From Vibrio intestinalis (GTDB lineage: Bacteria > Pseudomonadota > Gammaproteobacteria > Enterobacterales > Vibrionaceae), in NCBI RefSeq assembly GCF_025195085.2, contig NZ_JANAVY020000001.1, positions 310,001 through 374,000 of the forward strand: a DNA stretch of 64,000 nucleotides, written 5' to 3'. The notes under the pieces were generated by a model. It was given only the letters and a program-made list of their open reading frames with translations, ran no database searches and was not told the origin of the DNA. The stretch's first letter is position 1. The number at the start of each line of letters is the position of its first letter. The position numbers and the translations under genes were made by a program. This document shows positions 35,417 to 45,499 of the stretch, one piece after another.

Positions 35417-37807
35417 ATGTACAACAATATCACGCCAATTCACGAGCATAAGAAATATTGGGCGGAGTGCTTTGGCACCGCACCATTTTTACCGACCAGC
35501 CGTAAAGAGATGGATGCTCTGGGATGGGACAGCTGCGACATCATCATCGTTACCGGTGATGCGTATGTCGATCACCCAAGTTTTGGTATGGCCATCATTG
35601 GTCGCCTACTTGAAGCACAAGGCTTTCGCGTCGGCATTATTGCTCAACCAGAATGGAATAATAAAGATGCCTTCATGGCATTAGGTAAGCCAAACCTATT
35701 TTTTGGTATTACCGCAGGTAACATGGATTCAATGATCAACCGCTACACTGCGGACAGAAAATTGCGCCATGACGATGCCTACACGCCAAACAACGAAGGC
35801 GGCAAACGCCCTGACCGCGCGACGTTGGTCTATTCGCAACGATGCCGCGAAGCTTACAAAGGTGTGCCAATTGTACTAGGTGGTATTGAAGCGAGCCTTC
35901 GCCGCTTGGCGCACTACGACTACTGGTCAGACAAAGTTCGTCGCTCAGTGCTGTTTGATGCTAAAGCAGACATTCTTCTATTTGGTAATGCGGAACGTGC
36001 GCTTGTTGAAGTGGCTCATCGCTTAGCTGACGGTGAAGAAATTTCTAGCTTAACTAATGTTCGTGGTACAGCGGTAAACCTACCTTGTGAGCCTGAGGAC
36101 TACACCATCGTAGACTCATCACGTATTGAAAAGCCGCGTAAAGAAGCCTTCATTCCGCCAAACCCATACGCGGTTGAAGAGCAATGCGATACCAAAGCAA
36201 AAACTGAAGAGCCAGAAGCGAAGCCAATTACGATTCGCCCTTCTCGCCACGACGCTGCAACCACCGCGGTTCGCTTACCGCCATTTGAAAAGCTAAATAA
36301 CGACCGTATTTTATACGCGCACGCTAGTCGCATTATGCACCTTGAGACCAACCCATATTCTGGTCGCGCTTTGATTCAACGTCATGGTGATCGCGAACTG
36401 TGGGTTAACCAAGCGCCGATTCCTCTATCTACACAAGAAATGGATTACGTATTTGGTTTAACTTATGCGCGTGTTCCTCACCCAAGTTACGGCAAAGCGA
36501 AAATCCCAGCTTACGACATGATTAAAACGTCGGTAAACATCATGCGTGGCTGTTTTGGTGGTTGTTCATTCTGCTCGATCACCGAGCACGAAGGCCGAAT
36601 CATTCAAAACCGTTCTCAAGAGTCGATCATCAACGAGCTTGAAGAAATTCGCGATAAAGTACCTGGCTTTACAGGCACAATTTCCGACCTTGGCGGCCCA
36701 ACGGCAAACATGTATCGCCTAGGTTGTAGCGACCCTAAAGCGGAAGCAAACTGTCGCCGCCCTTCTTGTGTATTCCCGGGTATTTGTAACAAGCTCAATA
36801 CCGATCACAAGCACACCATCGACCTCTACCGCGAAGCGCGTAAAGTGAAAGGCATAAAGAAAGTGATGATCGCCTCCGGTGTGCGTTACGACTTAGCGAT
36901 TGAGTCACCTGAGTACGTAAAAGAACTGGTTACTCACCACGTTGGTGGCTATTTGAAGATCGCCCCTGAACATACAGAGAAAGGCCCACTCGATCTGATG
37001 ATGAAACCGGGTATGGGGACATACGACCGCTTCAAAGAAATGTTTGAAAAATACAGCCAAGAAGCAGGTAAAAAGCAGTACCTGATCCCTTATTTTATCT
37101 CTGCGCACCCGGGCACTGAAGATGAAGACATGGTTAACCTAGCGCTATGGCTGAAAAAGAACAACTTTGAAACTGACCAAGTTCAAAACTTCTACCCATC
37201 ACCAATGTGTAATGCGACTTCAATGTATTACTCAGAGACTAACCCGCTGAAACGCGTGAAATACAAAAAACGCGAAGAAGTGCCAGTAGCGAAAGGTGAT
37301 CGTCAGCGTCGTCTGCACAAAGCACTGCTGCGTTACCACGATCCAGCAAACTGGCCGATGATTCGTGAAGCACTGATCAACATGGGTAAAAAGCACTTAA
37401 TTGGTGATAAGCCGGGCTGTTTGATTCCTGCGGAAGACTCCGATGTGCTAACCCCAGCTCAGCGCCGTAAGTCTGGCCGTCACGGTTCACAACGCTTTGC
37501 CACTAAGCATACTAAAAACCAACCGGGCTTTAGCAAAATGAACGGTAAGCGAGGCGAGAACAACGGCCAACGCAATACGGCTAAAGGTGGTAACGGCCAA
37601 GGTAACCCTAACAACCGCAATGGCGGCAAACCTAATTCTGGTGGCCAAAATCGTGGTAAAGGTAATCCACAAGGCGGGTCACAAAACCAAAATAACAACC
37701 AGAGCGGTTACCAAGGCAAAAACGGCGGAAGCACTAGTAATCGCCGTGGAACAACCGGAAATAATACCGGTAACGCGCAAGGTAAACGCAAACAGAGACA
37801 ACGCTAA
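35417..37807 (+). CDS. ygiQ: YgiQ-family radical SAM protein
   Basis: 796 residues. N-terminal cobalamin-binding-like region (about 1-300, [27 protein letters not shown]) and a radical SAM core with the cluster-binding cysteines Cys379, Cys383 and Cys386 (GCFGGCSFC). The DUF3362-type C-terminal part (about 560-670) includes [20 protein letters not shown]. The last 120 or so residues are a low-complexity Gly/Asn/Lys/Gln tail ([20 protein letters not shown] repeats) of unclear role, possibly RNA-binding. The reaction of YgiQ is not known. Confidence 0.9.
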   Translation: MYNNITPIHEHKKYWAECFGTAPFLPTSRKEMDALGWDSCDIIIVTGDAYVDHPSFGMAIIGRLLEAQGFRVGIIAQPEWNNKDAFMALGKPNLFFGITAGNMDSMINRYTADRKLRHDDAYTPNNEGGKRPDRATLVYSQRCREAYKGVPIVLGGIEASLRRLAHYDYWSDKVRRSVLFDAKADILLFGNAERALVEVAHRLADGEEISSLTNVRGTAVNLPCEPEDYTIVDSSRIEKPRKEAFIPPNPYAVEEQCDTKAKTEEPEAKPITIRPSRHDAATTAVRLPPFEKLNNDRILYAHASRIMHLETNPYSGRALIQRHGDRELWVNQAPIPLSTQEMDYVFGLTYARVPHPSYGKAKIPAYDMIKTSVNIMRGCFGGCSFCSITEHEGRIIQNRSQESIINELEEIRDKVPGFTGTISDLGGPTANMYRLGCSDPKAEANCRRPSCVFPGICNKLNTDHKHTIDLYREARKVKGIKKVMIASGVRYDLAIESPEYVKELVTHHVGGYLKIAPEHTEKGPLDLMMKPGMGTYDRFKEMFEKYSQEAGKKQYLIPYFISAHPGTEDEDMVNLALWLKKNNFETDQVQNFYPSPMCNATSMYYSETNPLKRVKYKKREEVPVAKGDRQRRLHKALLRYHDPANWPMIREALINMGKKHLIGDKPGCLIPAEDSDVLTPAQRRKSGRHGSQRFATKHTKNQPGFSKMNGKRGENNGQRNTAKGGNGQGNPNNRNGGKPNSGGQNRGKGNPQGGSQNQNNNQSGYQGKNGGSTSNRRGTTGNNTGNAQGKRKQRQR

Positions 37808-37898
37808 TAATTCAGCGAATACTAAAGAGGCTGACCATATGGTCAGCCTCTTTCATTTCTATCAACTCTTTGCGTAGTGCAACAATATCCGATTGAAC

Positions 37899-38981
37899 TT
37901 AAGCGTTTTTCTCTTCAAACTCGCGCATAAACTCAACCAAGGCTTGTACACCTTCTAATGGCACGGCATTGTAGATTGATGCACGCATACCACCTACGGC
38001 GCGATGACCTTTTAATGATACTAAACCACGTTCTGCAGCTTGCTCCAAGAACAGACCATCTAGCTCAGGTTTCGCCAATTGAAATGGCACGTTCATACGT
38101 GAACGGTTTTGAGGATGTACATTGTTGCGGTAGAAGTCTGAACCATCTACGTAGTTGTAAATCAATGCCGCTTTTTCACGGTTGATTTGCTCCATTGCCG
38201 CGACACCGCCCTGCGCTTTTAGCCATTTGAACACTAAGCCAGAGAGATACCAAGCAAACGTTGGTGGCGTGTTAAACATCGAGTCTTTTTCTGCCAAGAC
38301 TTTGTAATTAATAAAGCTTGGTACCACTTGGCTCGCAAACTCCAACAGATCATCACGAACGATAGCGATGCAAAGACCCGCAGGGCCAATATTCTTTTGC
38401 GCACCCGCGTAAATCACGCCGTACTTGCTGACATCAATTTGACGAGAAAGAATATTAGAGGACATATCTGCAACGATCGGCAAATCGGTTTCAGGCAGCT
38501 CAGCGATCTCTACACCATCAATGGTTTCATTCGGGCAAAAGTGAACATACGCAGAATCAGCAGCGACTTTCCACTCGCTAGTTGGCTTTACTGCAACTTT
38601 GCCATCAATGGTTGTTTTCGCATCGAAAACATCCACTTCACAATATTTTTGCGCTTCATCGATGGCGCTTTCTGCCCAGTAACCTGCATCAACGTAGGTC
38701 GCTTTCTTTTTGTCACCAAGAAGGTTTAAAGGCACGGCTGCAAACTGCGCTCGCGCACCACCTTGGCAAAATAGAACTTTGTAGTTATCTGGAATATTGA
38801 GCAAATCACGTAAGTCTTGCTCAGCTTGCTCGGCCACTTGGATAAACTCTTTACTGCGATGGCTGATTTCCATTACAGACGTACCCAAGTTGTTCCAGTT
38901 AATGAATTCCGACTGGGCTTGCTCCATTACCGCTTTCGGTAAAGCCGCAGGGCCGGCACTAAAGTTAAAAACGTCACTCAC
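37899..38981 (-). CDS. serC: Phosphoserine aminotransferase
   Basis: 360 residues from GTG 38981 (protein [11 protein letters not shown] after the start), chosen because AAGGA lies eight bases upstream; the longer frame to 39053 adds an unrelated leader. Class V PLP aminotransferase: FSAGPAALP at the N-terminus, [16 protein letters not shown] and [11 protein letters not shown] with the PLP lysine. It converts 3-phosphohydroxypyruvate to phosphoserine for serine and pyridoxine synthesis. The DUF945 gene terminator lies just upstream. Confidence 0.95.
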   Translation of the reverse strand: MSDVFNFSAGPAALPKAVMEQAQSEFINWNNLGTSVMEISHRSKEFIQVAEQAEQDLRDLLNIPDNYKVLFCQGGARAQFAAVPLNLLGDKKKATYVDAGYWAESAIDEAQKYCEVDVFDAKTTIDGKVAVKPTSEWKVAADSAYVHFCPNETIDGVEIAELPETDLPIVADMSSNILSRQIDVSKYGVIYAGAQKNIGPAGLCIAIVRDDLLEFASQVVPSFINYKVLAEKDSMFNTPPTFAWYLSGLVFKWLKAQGGVAAMEQINREKAALIYNYVDGSDFYRNNVHPQNRSRMNVPFQLAKPELDGLFLEQAAERGLVSLKGHRAVGGMRASIYNAVPLEGVQALVEFMREFEEKNA

Positions 38982-39050
38982 AGTTTCTTTCCTTGCTGGT
39001 ACTTTGTATAAGCCTTCATTAATACCACTTTTTTCGAGAGTTAAAAACAA

Positions 39051-39076
39051 CAAAAGAGGTCTTAAGACCTCTTTTG
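39051..39076 (-). terminator. Terminator of the DUF945 gene (26-bp perfect palindrome)
   Basis: CAAAAGAGGTC-TTAA-GACCTCTTTTG, followed on the minus strand by TTGTTTTT. Perfect symmetry comes from the stem-loop and needs no operator explanation. Confidence 0.85.
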
Positions 39077-39110
39077 ATTGGCTAACGCTGTTTATTGATA
39101 ACTTTTCAGC

Positions 39111-40370
39111 TTACATACCAAGCATTAAAGGTAACAGCATGTCTTGCAAAGCGATCTTTTGACCGCTTGCAAATTGTAATTGGCCATCTTTAAGCTCCGC
39201 TTTTAACTGGTAGCCTTTGTCTACTTCGCCGACAAACTCCATGACCATACCTTCATCAATGGCTGCGCGGAAGCTTGGGTTATCCGCCACGAACTGGTCA
39301 GAAGCGAATGTTTCTACGTGACCAGTTAGCGCAGGCAATACGATCATCGGGTTCATAGAGTAGCCTGCTTCTGATTCAGGCAGTTCAATCTTCCAGCTCG
39401 AAGAGAACGTACCCTCGCCCATCTGCATCGACAGCTTATTCAATGCAATATAGAAACCGCGCTTCATCATGCTGTCAATCGCTTCAATAAACTGGCGCTC
39501 GCCTTCTACTGTACCCACTGGCGCAGTTTCATACGCTAACATCAGCTTTTCAAAGCCAGACGCGTCTAGCTGACCAAACGTCATATCCACAGAGAAGTTA
39601 TCCACTTTGTCGGTGCCCATGATCACATCATTCGCACTGATTGCGTGGTTGCTGTCTACACGTTGCTGCTGCTCATCGTATTGCGCTGAGTAAAGGTATT
39701 GACCTTGATTAAACTCAAACTCTTTGCCATTTTGCGGCGTCACAATGTTCATGTTTTCGATGACAACTGATTGATCACCGATCCAGAAGCCTTTTTGCTT
39801 CTTGCCGTTACCTTTCGCTGTTAAGCCTGTAACCATCCATTTCTCTGACGTTGTTGAGTCACCTTGGATAGATGGGATATTAAGCTCAAACTCCACTTCA
39901 CCTAAAACGCTTACATGACCAGTCAGTGTTGATGGTGCAAATGAGAACATGCCTGCAGGTTCGGCCGTTAGCTCCGCTGCCCAACTATCCAGCTTGAACG
40001 CGAAATCTGTGTTGCCGTTCAGCTGAGTATCAGTGTGTAGTGTCAATTCTGGCCACATCTCAGTCGCTGAATCAGCACTTAGGCTGAATAAGCCGTGCTT
40101 AACTTCACTGGTAACGATCATTTCGGTTGGGATGTTATCAGCCGCAAACATTTCTGCGGTGAACTCATCTTTAACGACATAACGAGTCACAACCGTAGAA
40201 CTTAGGTAACCGCGTTCATAGCTAACGACTTCCGCTTCAACAGCATCGCTATCAAGCTGAGCAATACCGTCATTAATTACGTTGTAGCCAATCTGACCAA
40301 CCGCTAAAGGCCAACACAGAGCCAATGAGATTGCGCCGCCAATAGCGCCATATTTTTTAAGTTGTTGCAT
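39111..40370 (-). CDS. DUF945/YdgA-family envelope protein
   Basis: 419 residues. N-terminal hydrophobic anchor (about 8-28, AIGGAISLALCWPLAVGQIGYN), then a long beta-rich periplasmic region. The start VINDGIAQLDSDAVEAEVVSYERGYLSST fits DUF945, to which E. coli YdgA belongs. Function of the family is not settled. Single gene between serC and the divergent phosphorelay. Confidence 0.8.
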   Translation of the reverse strand: MQQLKKYGAIGGAISLALCWPLAVGQIGYNVINDGIAQLDSDAVEAEVVSYERGYLSSTVVTRYVVKDEFTAEMFAADNIPTEMIVTSEVKHGLFSLSADSATEMWPELTLHTDTQLNGNTDFAFKLDSWAAELTAEPAGMFSFAPSTLTGHVSVLGEVEFELNIPSIQGDSTTSEKWMVTGLTAKGNGKKQKGFWIGDQSVVIENMNIVTPQNGKEFEFNQGQYLYSAQYDEQQQRVDSNHAISANDVIMGTDKVDNFSVDMTFGQLDASGFEKLMLAYETAPVGTVEGERQFIEAIDSMMKRGFYIALNKLSMQMGEGTFSSSWKIELPESEAGYSMNPMIVLPALTGHVETFASDQFVADNPSFRAAIDEGMVMEFVGEVDKGYQLKAELKDGQLQFASGQKIALQDMLLPLMLGM

Positions 40371-40554
40371 GATTTTTTGCTTATGTTTTATTAAATATCT
40401 ACTTACAGTCTACACGAAAAAACCTTGAGTTAAATCAGAGTATTGGTCAAATAAATCGCCGGGCGATATTTCTATTAACTAGCTCTCAGCATATTTGCGA
40501 CAAACTTGCTACGGTGAGTTTATAAGCATCTTATCTGTTTGGAGTTTCAGTTAA

Positions 40555-42504
40555 GTGAACCAATATGCCGTACTATGTGTAGACAACAATCCTGTTAGCG
40601 TTGAACAGTTGCGCCAAGAGCTCAGCTCCTTTGCGTCGCGTTTTGATATTCACAGCGCTGACACCATGGAAGATGCTCATGCCGCGCTGCAATACTGCCT
40701 TGATAATGACCAGCCAGTCGCATTAGTTATTGCCAGCCACCATGAAAGTTTCGATGGCGCTGACTTACTGATTCAGCTCGATAAATCACCTTTAACTCAA
40801 ACTGCGCGTAAAATTCTCATCAGTTGCGGCCAAGATATTCAGGCCATTCTCGCTGCGGTCAATGAAGGCCGACTCGACCACTGTCTAACCAAACCGCTAC
40901 AAGACAACTTGGTGTTCAAAACCGTCAAAAAAGAGCTGACGACCTTTGTCATCGAACACGACAAAGAAAACTTACTTCACTATAGCCAAGTACTAGACCA
41001 ACAGCGACTGCTGCGTAGCCATATTGATTTGAAGATGCGCTCTTACCAAGAGGGTTTCATCTCTGAGCATCACCGTATGTCCGATGCGCAGTTAGCCGAG
41101 CAAGTCATTGATAGTTTAATTAATTTCTTCTCCAACGAAGATGACACCCGCGCACTCCGACGTTATTCCAGCGATCATTTACTCACTGTCGAAGGTGAAG
41201 AAAACCGTTTTCTTTGGTTTATTACCAGTGGTGAAGTGGCGCTGTATAAAAAAGACGAGCTCGGCATGCAACGTGAAGTTGTACGTCACACCAAAGGTAA
41301 TTTAGTTGGTGGTATGTCATTTGTTACCGGTGAACCTTCATTCTCTACCGCCATAACTTTGACAGATACAGAGGTCATTAAATTAGACCGAGCAGTATTC
41401 ACCAAAGTTATGCATTCCAATACGGCGTTGCTCCCTCTTTTCACCAACTTATTGTTACGCCATTTCAACCGCCGCTTACAACGCAGCATCAACACCAAGC
41501 TCGAGCTACAAAAAACCCTCGAATCATTAGAAACCGCTCATCAACAGCTGATTGAACGTGAGAAAATGGCCATGCTTGGCCAACTCGTCGCGGGAGTAGC
41601 TCACGAGCTTAATAACCCAATTGCGGCAATACTGCGCGGCACTGAAACCTTAACGGACAATATTCACCGCTTAGTGGCAGACAGCAGCCGCAATGTGGTT
41701 GAACAAGGTAACCAAATACTGACGCGAGCCTTGGCATCAAGACCGGAATCGACCTCCGACGAACGCCAAAAAGCCAAACAGTTAGAGCAGCAGATTGCCA
41801 ATCGCCGCATTGCGAAAAAGATGGTGCGTTTGGGCTTAGAGCAAGACCAAGAATGGATTACCAAAGCAAAAGCCAACGCAGATATGGCCATGGCTGAGCT
41901 CAACGAACTAGAGAACTTCCATTTGGCAGGCTCCACACTGCGTTCAATCAATGTTTGTGCGCAACGTATCGCTGATATGGTCAAAAGCCTAAAAGGTTAT
42001 GCGCGCCCAGATGATGAGACCTATCACTATGTCGATATTCATGAAGGCATCGAAGACACGTTAGTCATTTTTGAAAACAAGCTCAAACGTCATCAAGTAG
42101 AGAAAAGCTACGCTCCTCTACCCGATATCAAATGTTTACCAATCGCGCTGCAACAGGTATGGACTAACTTAGTGTCTAATGCGATAGATGCCTTCCCAGA
42201 GCAAGGCATACTCACAGTGACAACCAGCATGGTCAACAGACAAGGCCAAACATGGGCTGTGGTGGCATTTAAAGACAATGGCTGCGGCATCTCTAAAGAG
42301 CTTATCGAGCAAGTCTTTACTCTCAATTTCACTACGAAGAAGGAAGGAAACTTCGGCTTAGGTATCGGTTTGTCAGTATGCCAGCAGATTATTCAACAAC
42401 ATGGTGGCACTATTGAAGTGGAATCTGAGTTAGGTCACTTCACTCAGATGTCCGTTTGGCTACCGATTGAAACCCCATCAAACAACAGCGAGGAAAACCA
42501 CTAA
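40555..42504 (+). CDS. Hybrid sensor histidine kinase with degenerate receiver and cNMP-binding-like domain
   Basis: 649 residues from GTG 40555 (GGAG ten bases upstream). Order: a receiver-like domain (1-125) in which Ser61 stands where the phosphorylated Asp should be; a CRP-type cyclic-nucleotide-binding-like domain (about 195-310, FLWFITSGEVALYKKDE), in which the expected Arg is missing from GEPSFSTA; a coiled coil; a HisKA helix with His350 (GVAHELNNPIAAI); an insertion of about 100 residues; and a HATPase domain with QVWTNLVSNAIDAF and FGLGIGLSVC. No membrane segment, so it is cytoplasmic. The stop and the start of the response-regulator gene share one base, so translation is coupled. 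Confidence 0.88.
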   Translation: MNQYAVLCVDNNPVSVEQLRQELSSFASRFDIHSADTMEDAHAALQYCLDNDQPVALVIASHHESFDGADLLIQLDKSPLTQTARKILISCGQDIQAILAAVNEGRLDHCLTKPLQDNLVFKTVKKELTTFVIEHDKENLLHYSQVLDQQRLLRSHIDLKMRSYQEGFISEHHRMSDAQLAEQVIDSLINFFSNEDDTRALRRYSSDHLLTVEGEENRFLWFITSGEVALYKKDELGMQREVVRHTKGNLVGGMSFVTGEPSFSTAITLTDTEVIKLDRAVFTKVMHSNTALLPLFTNLLLRHFNRRLQRSINTKLELQKTLESLETAHQQLIEREKMAMLGQLVAGVAHELNNPIAAILRGTETLTDNIHRLVADSSRNVVEQGNQILTRALASRPESTSDERQKAKQLEQQIANRRIAKKMVRLGLEQDQEWITKAKANADMAMAELNELENFHLAGSTLRSINVCAQRIADMVKSLKGYARPDDETYHYVDIHEGIEDTLVIFENKLKRHQVEKSYAPLPDIKCLPIALQQVWTNLVSNAIDAFPEQGILTVTTSMVNRQGQTWAVVAFKDNGCGISKELIEQVFTLNFTTKKEGNFGLGIGLSVCQQIIQQHGGTIEVESELGHFTQMSVWLPIETPSNNSEENH

Positions 42505-43001
42505 TGAACAAATACCTCATCCTATGTGTCGACGACGAGCGAGAAGTATTAGATAGCGTCATTCAAGATCTCGACTGTTTTGAAGAGCATTTCATATTGG
42601 AAGCGGCTGAATCTGTCTCTGAGGCAAAAGAAATCATCCAAGAGGCCAAATCAGAAGGAACGCATTTAGCGCTCATCCTATGTGACCATATCATGCCGGA
42701 GCAAACTGGCATCAGTTATCTAATTGAATTAAATGAAGATAGTGATACAAAAGTCGCGAGAAAACTACTACTAACAGGTCAAGCCGGATTAGAAGATACA
42801 GTTGAAGCAGTCAACCACGCTAGCCTAGACTTCTATCTCGCGAAACCTTGGCATGGCGATGAAATTCGTCAAATCGTCAAAGATCAGTTGACCCAATACA
42901 TGATTGCCAACGAGCCCGATCTGATGCGCTGGGCATCCGTGCTAGATACCGAGAAGGTCTTTAATGCACTAGCCGAAAATCGAATCAACTTTGGTGAATA
43001 A
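42504..43001 (+). CDS. Response regulator (single receiver domain)
   Basis: 165 residues, GAGGAAA before the ATG. Intact receiver: VDDE acidic pocket, phospho-acceptor Asp61 in LILCDHIMPEQTG, switch Thr in LLLTGQ and Lys in FYLAKPW. There is no DNA-binding output; a C-terminal extension of about 40 residues (DLMRWASVLDTEKVFNALAENRI) may mediate contacts. It pairs with the upstream kinase. Its first 60 residues are clearly similar to the N-terminus of that kinase, suggesting duplication. Confidence 0.9.
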   Translation: MNKYLILCVDDEREVLDSVIQDLDCFEEHFILEAAESVSEAKEIIQEAKSEGTHLALILCDHIMPEQTGISYLIELNEDSDTKVARKLLLTGQAGLEDTVEAVNHASLDFYLAKPWHGDEIRQIVKDQLTQYMIANEPDLMRWASVLDTEKVFNALAENRINFGE

Positions 43002-43180
43002 CTGATTGAAAAATGAGGTCTGAATTAGCCAATATGGCATAATGTTTGCTTATTTTAAGTTATTCCGACAAAACAATGACATTGTGCCGACACATGGTTT
43101 ATCAAAACGTTTAGGATAGCCGCTGCTTTCATGGCAAGATGTCGCCGAATAAAATTAGATATAGATAGGTTAATCTCCTT

Positions 43181-43726
43181 ATGCGTAAATCAATCTTAGC
43201 TGCAGCGCTAGTGCTGGTATCTGGTCAAGCTTTAGCTCAAACTGACCCAAATAGCCCATCGGTAATGAGCAACTTTAGCTACGATTACGTCGAGGCGCGT
43301 ATCGGCGCAAGCCCTGGTACTTTCGGTGCAGGCATGAGCAAATCAATCCACCCAAATGCACACGCAATTGGCCGTATTGACTCTGAGTTCTCTGGTGATT
43401 TCGATGCCGCTGCGGGTGTGGGCTTCCACGCTCCTATCAACAACTGGGCAGACCTAACGGGTGAAATCCTGTTCCGCATTGCTGATGACGGTACTAACGG
43501 CACTGATTCAGGCATGGAACTGAACGTAGGTGTTCGTCAATGGTTAGGCCCACAACTTGAAGTTGGCGGCAAAGCAGGTTACGTATCGCTAGACGACAAC
43601 GAAGATTGGGTAGGTGCAGCGTACGCACGTTTCCACGCGTCAGAGCTTTTCTCACTAGGTGCTGAAGCACGCTTGAACGACTTCTACGACGATCAAATCA
43701 TGTTCACAACTCGCTTTAAATTCTAA
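43181..43726 (+). CDS. Small outer-membrane beta-barrel-like protein
   Basis: 181 residues. Signal peptide (about 1-19, ending ALAQ). The mature part alternates polar and hydrophobic residues in about eight strands and ends in Phe (MFTTRFKF), typical of outer-membrane barrels recognised by BAM. No family name. Weak RBS. Strong terminator follows. Confidence 0.7.
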   Translation: MRKSILAAALVLVSGQALAQTDPNSPSVMSNFSYDYVEARIGASPGTFGAGMSKSIHPNAHAIGRIDSEFSGDFDAAAGVGFHAPINNWADLTGEILFRIADDGTNGTDSGMELNVGVRQWLGPQLEVGGKAGYVSLDDNEDWVGAAYARFHASELFSLGAEARLNDFYDDQIMFTTRFKF

Positions 43727-43744
43727 GTTTGAACTCAAGATATG

Positions 43745-43772
43745 AAAAAACCGACCTGATGGTCGGTTTTTT
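43745..43772 (+). terminator. Intrinsic terminator, usable from both sides
   Basis: A 12-bp stem (AAAAAACCGACC with GGTCGGTTTTTT) and a four-base loop. Confidence 0.9.
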
Positions 43773-43807
43773 ATTGCCACTTGTTTAGCCAAGCTATTTC
43801 ATCAGGG

Positions 43808-44545
43808 TTACTCTAGCCCCATCTGCTCGGCAATCGATTTTATTTGCTCTAGATCCATTTGGTGCACGCGGATCATTTGATTAATCTGGCTGATGCGCGA
43901 ATTGGCATCATCCTGCTTATCACACGAATCAGACTTCGCATCCCATGATGTGCCATCTAAGTAAGCATCACACTGTTTTTTCAGCGTAACTAATTTAGGT
44001 TCAAGCTCTTCGCGCTCGACAATCAATGATTCAAGTTCTTGTTTTACCTTCAGCTCACGTTGAAATAGCTCGCGTGAACGCTCTAACAAGGTAACCTGCA
44101 TATCCGCTTGATGATTTAGCTGATTGTTTTGTTTGTCCGCGTCGGCAATTTGCTGCTTTTGCTGATTAATCAGCTCTTCTAAAGAGATATTCACTTTCTC
44201 TAATTCAGCCACTTGAGATTGCATCGCCGCGAGTTGCTGCTCAAAATCTTGTTGCTGTTGCGTCATAGCTAATTTGAGCTTGTCAGCCACTTCATCATCA
44301 ACTTTTGCTACTTTCTGCTCAACCTTTACCACCAACTGCTTTTTATCTTGTTCAAGAGTTTGAACTTCCTTCTCCAACTGTAGGTAAGTTTGCTGCCATT
44401 TATCAGCCGTCAATGATGAGCCAATCAGTCCGCCCAAAGCCAATCCAAGAGCACCGGCGATAGCAATATAAGCATAGGTGCGCTTATCACGCTGCTCTAT
44501 TACTACCACATCTTCGTTATCATCGTGCTCGTTATGTGTGTTCAC
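43808..44545 (-). CDS. Membrane-anchored coiled-coil protein, function unknown
   Basis: 245 residues from GTG 44545 (AGGAG seven bases upstream). A short charged N-terminus (NTHNEHDDNEDVVVIEQRD), one transmembrane segment (about 24-46, Gly-rich AGALGLALGGLIGSS) and a long coiled coil (about 52-200) rich in Gln, Glu and Lys. A small Cys pair appears near the C-terminus (KKQCDAYL, SDSCDKQ). Topology would put the coiled coil in the periplasm. It follows the 52-residue membrane gene by 18 bases. Confidence 0.7.
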   Translation of the reverse strand: MNTHNEHDDNEDVVVIEQRDKRTYAYIAIAGALGLALGGLIGSSLTADKWQQTYLQLEKEVQTLEQDKKQLVVKVEQKVAKVDDEVADKLKLAMTQQQQDFEQQLAAMQSQVAELEKVNISLEELINQQKQQIADADKQNNQLNHQADMQVTLLERSRELFQRELKVKQELESLIVEREELEPKLVTLKKQCDAYLDGTSWDAKSDSCDKQDDANSRISQINQMIRVHQMDLEQIKSIAEQMGLE

Positions 44546-44563
44546 GTTATCGCTCCTACTGAC

Positions 44564-44722
44564 TTAGCGCATCAACTCGGTTACCACCAAACTAGCGGTA
44601 TAAATTAAAAAACCTGACACCAAAGTAACCACGACCCACTTTTGAACCTTTTCATTGGTTCGATAACGGAAAATTACAAACGCTAACGCAATAAGAAATA
44701 CGATCGCAATCAGTCTTGTCAT
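44564..44722 (-). CDS. 52-residue membrane microprotein
   Basis: Start ATG 44722, stop 44564-44566, with a strong AAGGAG five bases before the start. Two hydrophobic segments: residues 3-18 (RLIAIVFLIALAFVIF) and 29-46 (VVVTLVSGFLIYTASLVV), joined by a charged loop RYRTNEKVQKW. It lies 18 bases upstream of the coiled-coil gene and shares its strand, so the two probably form an operon and may interact in the inner membrane. The good RBS and the two-TM composition are the grounds for calling it real. Confidence 0.7.
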   Translation of the reverse strand: MTRLIAIVFLIALAFVIFRYRTNEKVQKWVVVTLVSGFLIYTASLVVTELMR

Positions 44723-44959
44723 AGCCACTCCTTAGATGCCAGCACGCATAACCTTGGCGTGAGTTCATTATTTTATACCATTAATCAAGGTGAAATGGTC
44801 AGAGCCAAGTCGTTTTCTTGTTGTAAATTTAGATCACAAACCTGCCAAGTGCTTCAGTTGGACAAATAGCATACTGTTGTCACTCCCTCGTCGCATTATA
44901 TTTGGGGAATAGCTAAAATTGAGGTATAAACAGCTAACCCTTTTTTTTGAGGCAAACTA

Positions 44960-45298
44960 ATGAAACCATTTAAACAAGAAAACAAAAAACGTCGTATCCT
45001 GAAAAAACTATTTTTAGGCGAATTCGCGATGCTGGGCTTTGATGTTAGCTGTAAGACAAACATCCAAGATTTCGATCGTTATGATGTATTTGTTGATGAG
45101 TTCATCGACTACATCGATAGCCTAGGCCTATGTTTTGGCGGTGGCGGCCTTGAGTTGTTTGAAGGTTTTATCTGTGCAAACAAACGCTACCAAAACGTAA
45201 CTGAAGAGCAAAAAGCTCAAGTTGCGGCTTGGTTAGAAGCTCGCGAAGAAGTAAGCGCTGTAGAAACAAGCGAACTAGTAGACGCAAACTACTTCTAA
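44960..45298 (+). CDS. yggL: YggL/DUF469-family ribosome-associated protein
   Basis: 112 residues, GAGG eight bases upstream. Basic N-terminus (KQENKKRRILKKLFLGEF), then a GFDV...DEFIDYIDSLGLCFGGGG pattern and an acidic C-terminus ending ETSELVDANYF, matching E. coli YggL, which is reported to bind the 50S subunit. Here it is a single gene, not next to mutY/trmB as in E. coli. Confidence 0.8.
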   Translation: MKPFKQENKKRRILKKLFLGEFAMLGFDVSCKTNIQDFDRYDVFVDEFIDYIDSLGLCFGGGGLELFEGFICANKRYQNVTEEQKAQVAAWLEAREEVSAVETSELVDANYF

Positions 45299-45344
45299 TC
45301 AGAAAGCATCGTAACGTTGTAGACTGAGAATAACCTTCTTGCAC

Positions 45345-45373
45345 AAACGGCGCTCATTGAGCGCCGTTTTTCG
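45345..45373 (+). terminator. Terminator of the YggL-type gene
   Basis: An 11-bp stem (AAACGGCGCTC with GAGCGCCGTTT), a three-base loop and T run. Confidence 0.9.
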
Positions 45374-45412
45374 TTTTAGTTGACCTTTCGCGGCTCTAGT
45401 ATCAAAAATCTG

Positions 45413-45440
45413 TTGAAATCATCAAAAATAGTGATAAAGT
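45413..45440 (+). promoter_or_regulatory. Candidate promoter of the glycine-riboswitch transcript
   Basis: TTGAAA (45413-45418), a 16-base spacer and TAAAGT (45435-45440). Transcription would begin near 45447, before two small hairpins and the aptamers. Confidence 0.45.
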
Positions 45441-45499
45441 TCCTCCATCAATAGCCACCAGTGCTATTGACTAGCATTCATTCGCTAGTTCGAATGATT

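Noticed and set aside
37480..37877. Several frames on both strands over the YgiQ C-terminal repeat region
   Set aside because: Simple-sequence coding creates open frames in all registers; only the YgiQ frame has domain support.
39051..39076. 26-bp perfect palindrome considered as a protein binding site
   Set aside because: It has the stem, loop and minus-strand T run of a normal intrinsic terminator just after the DUF945 gene.
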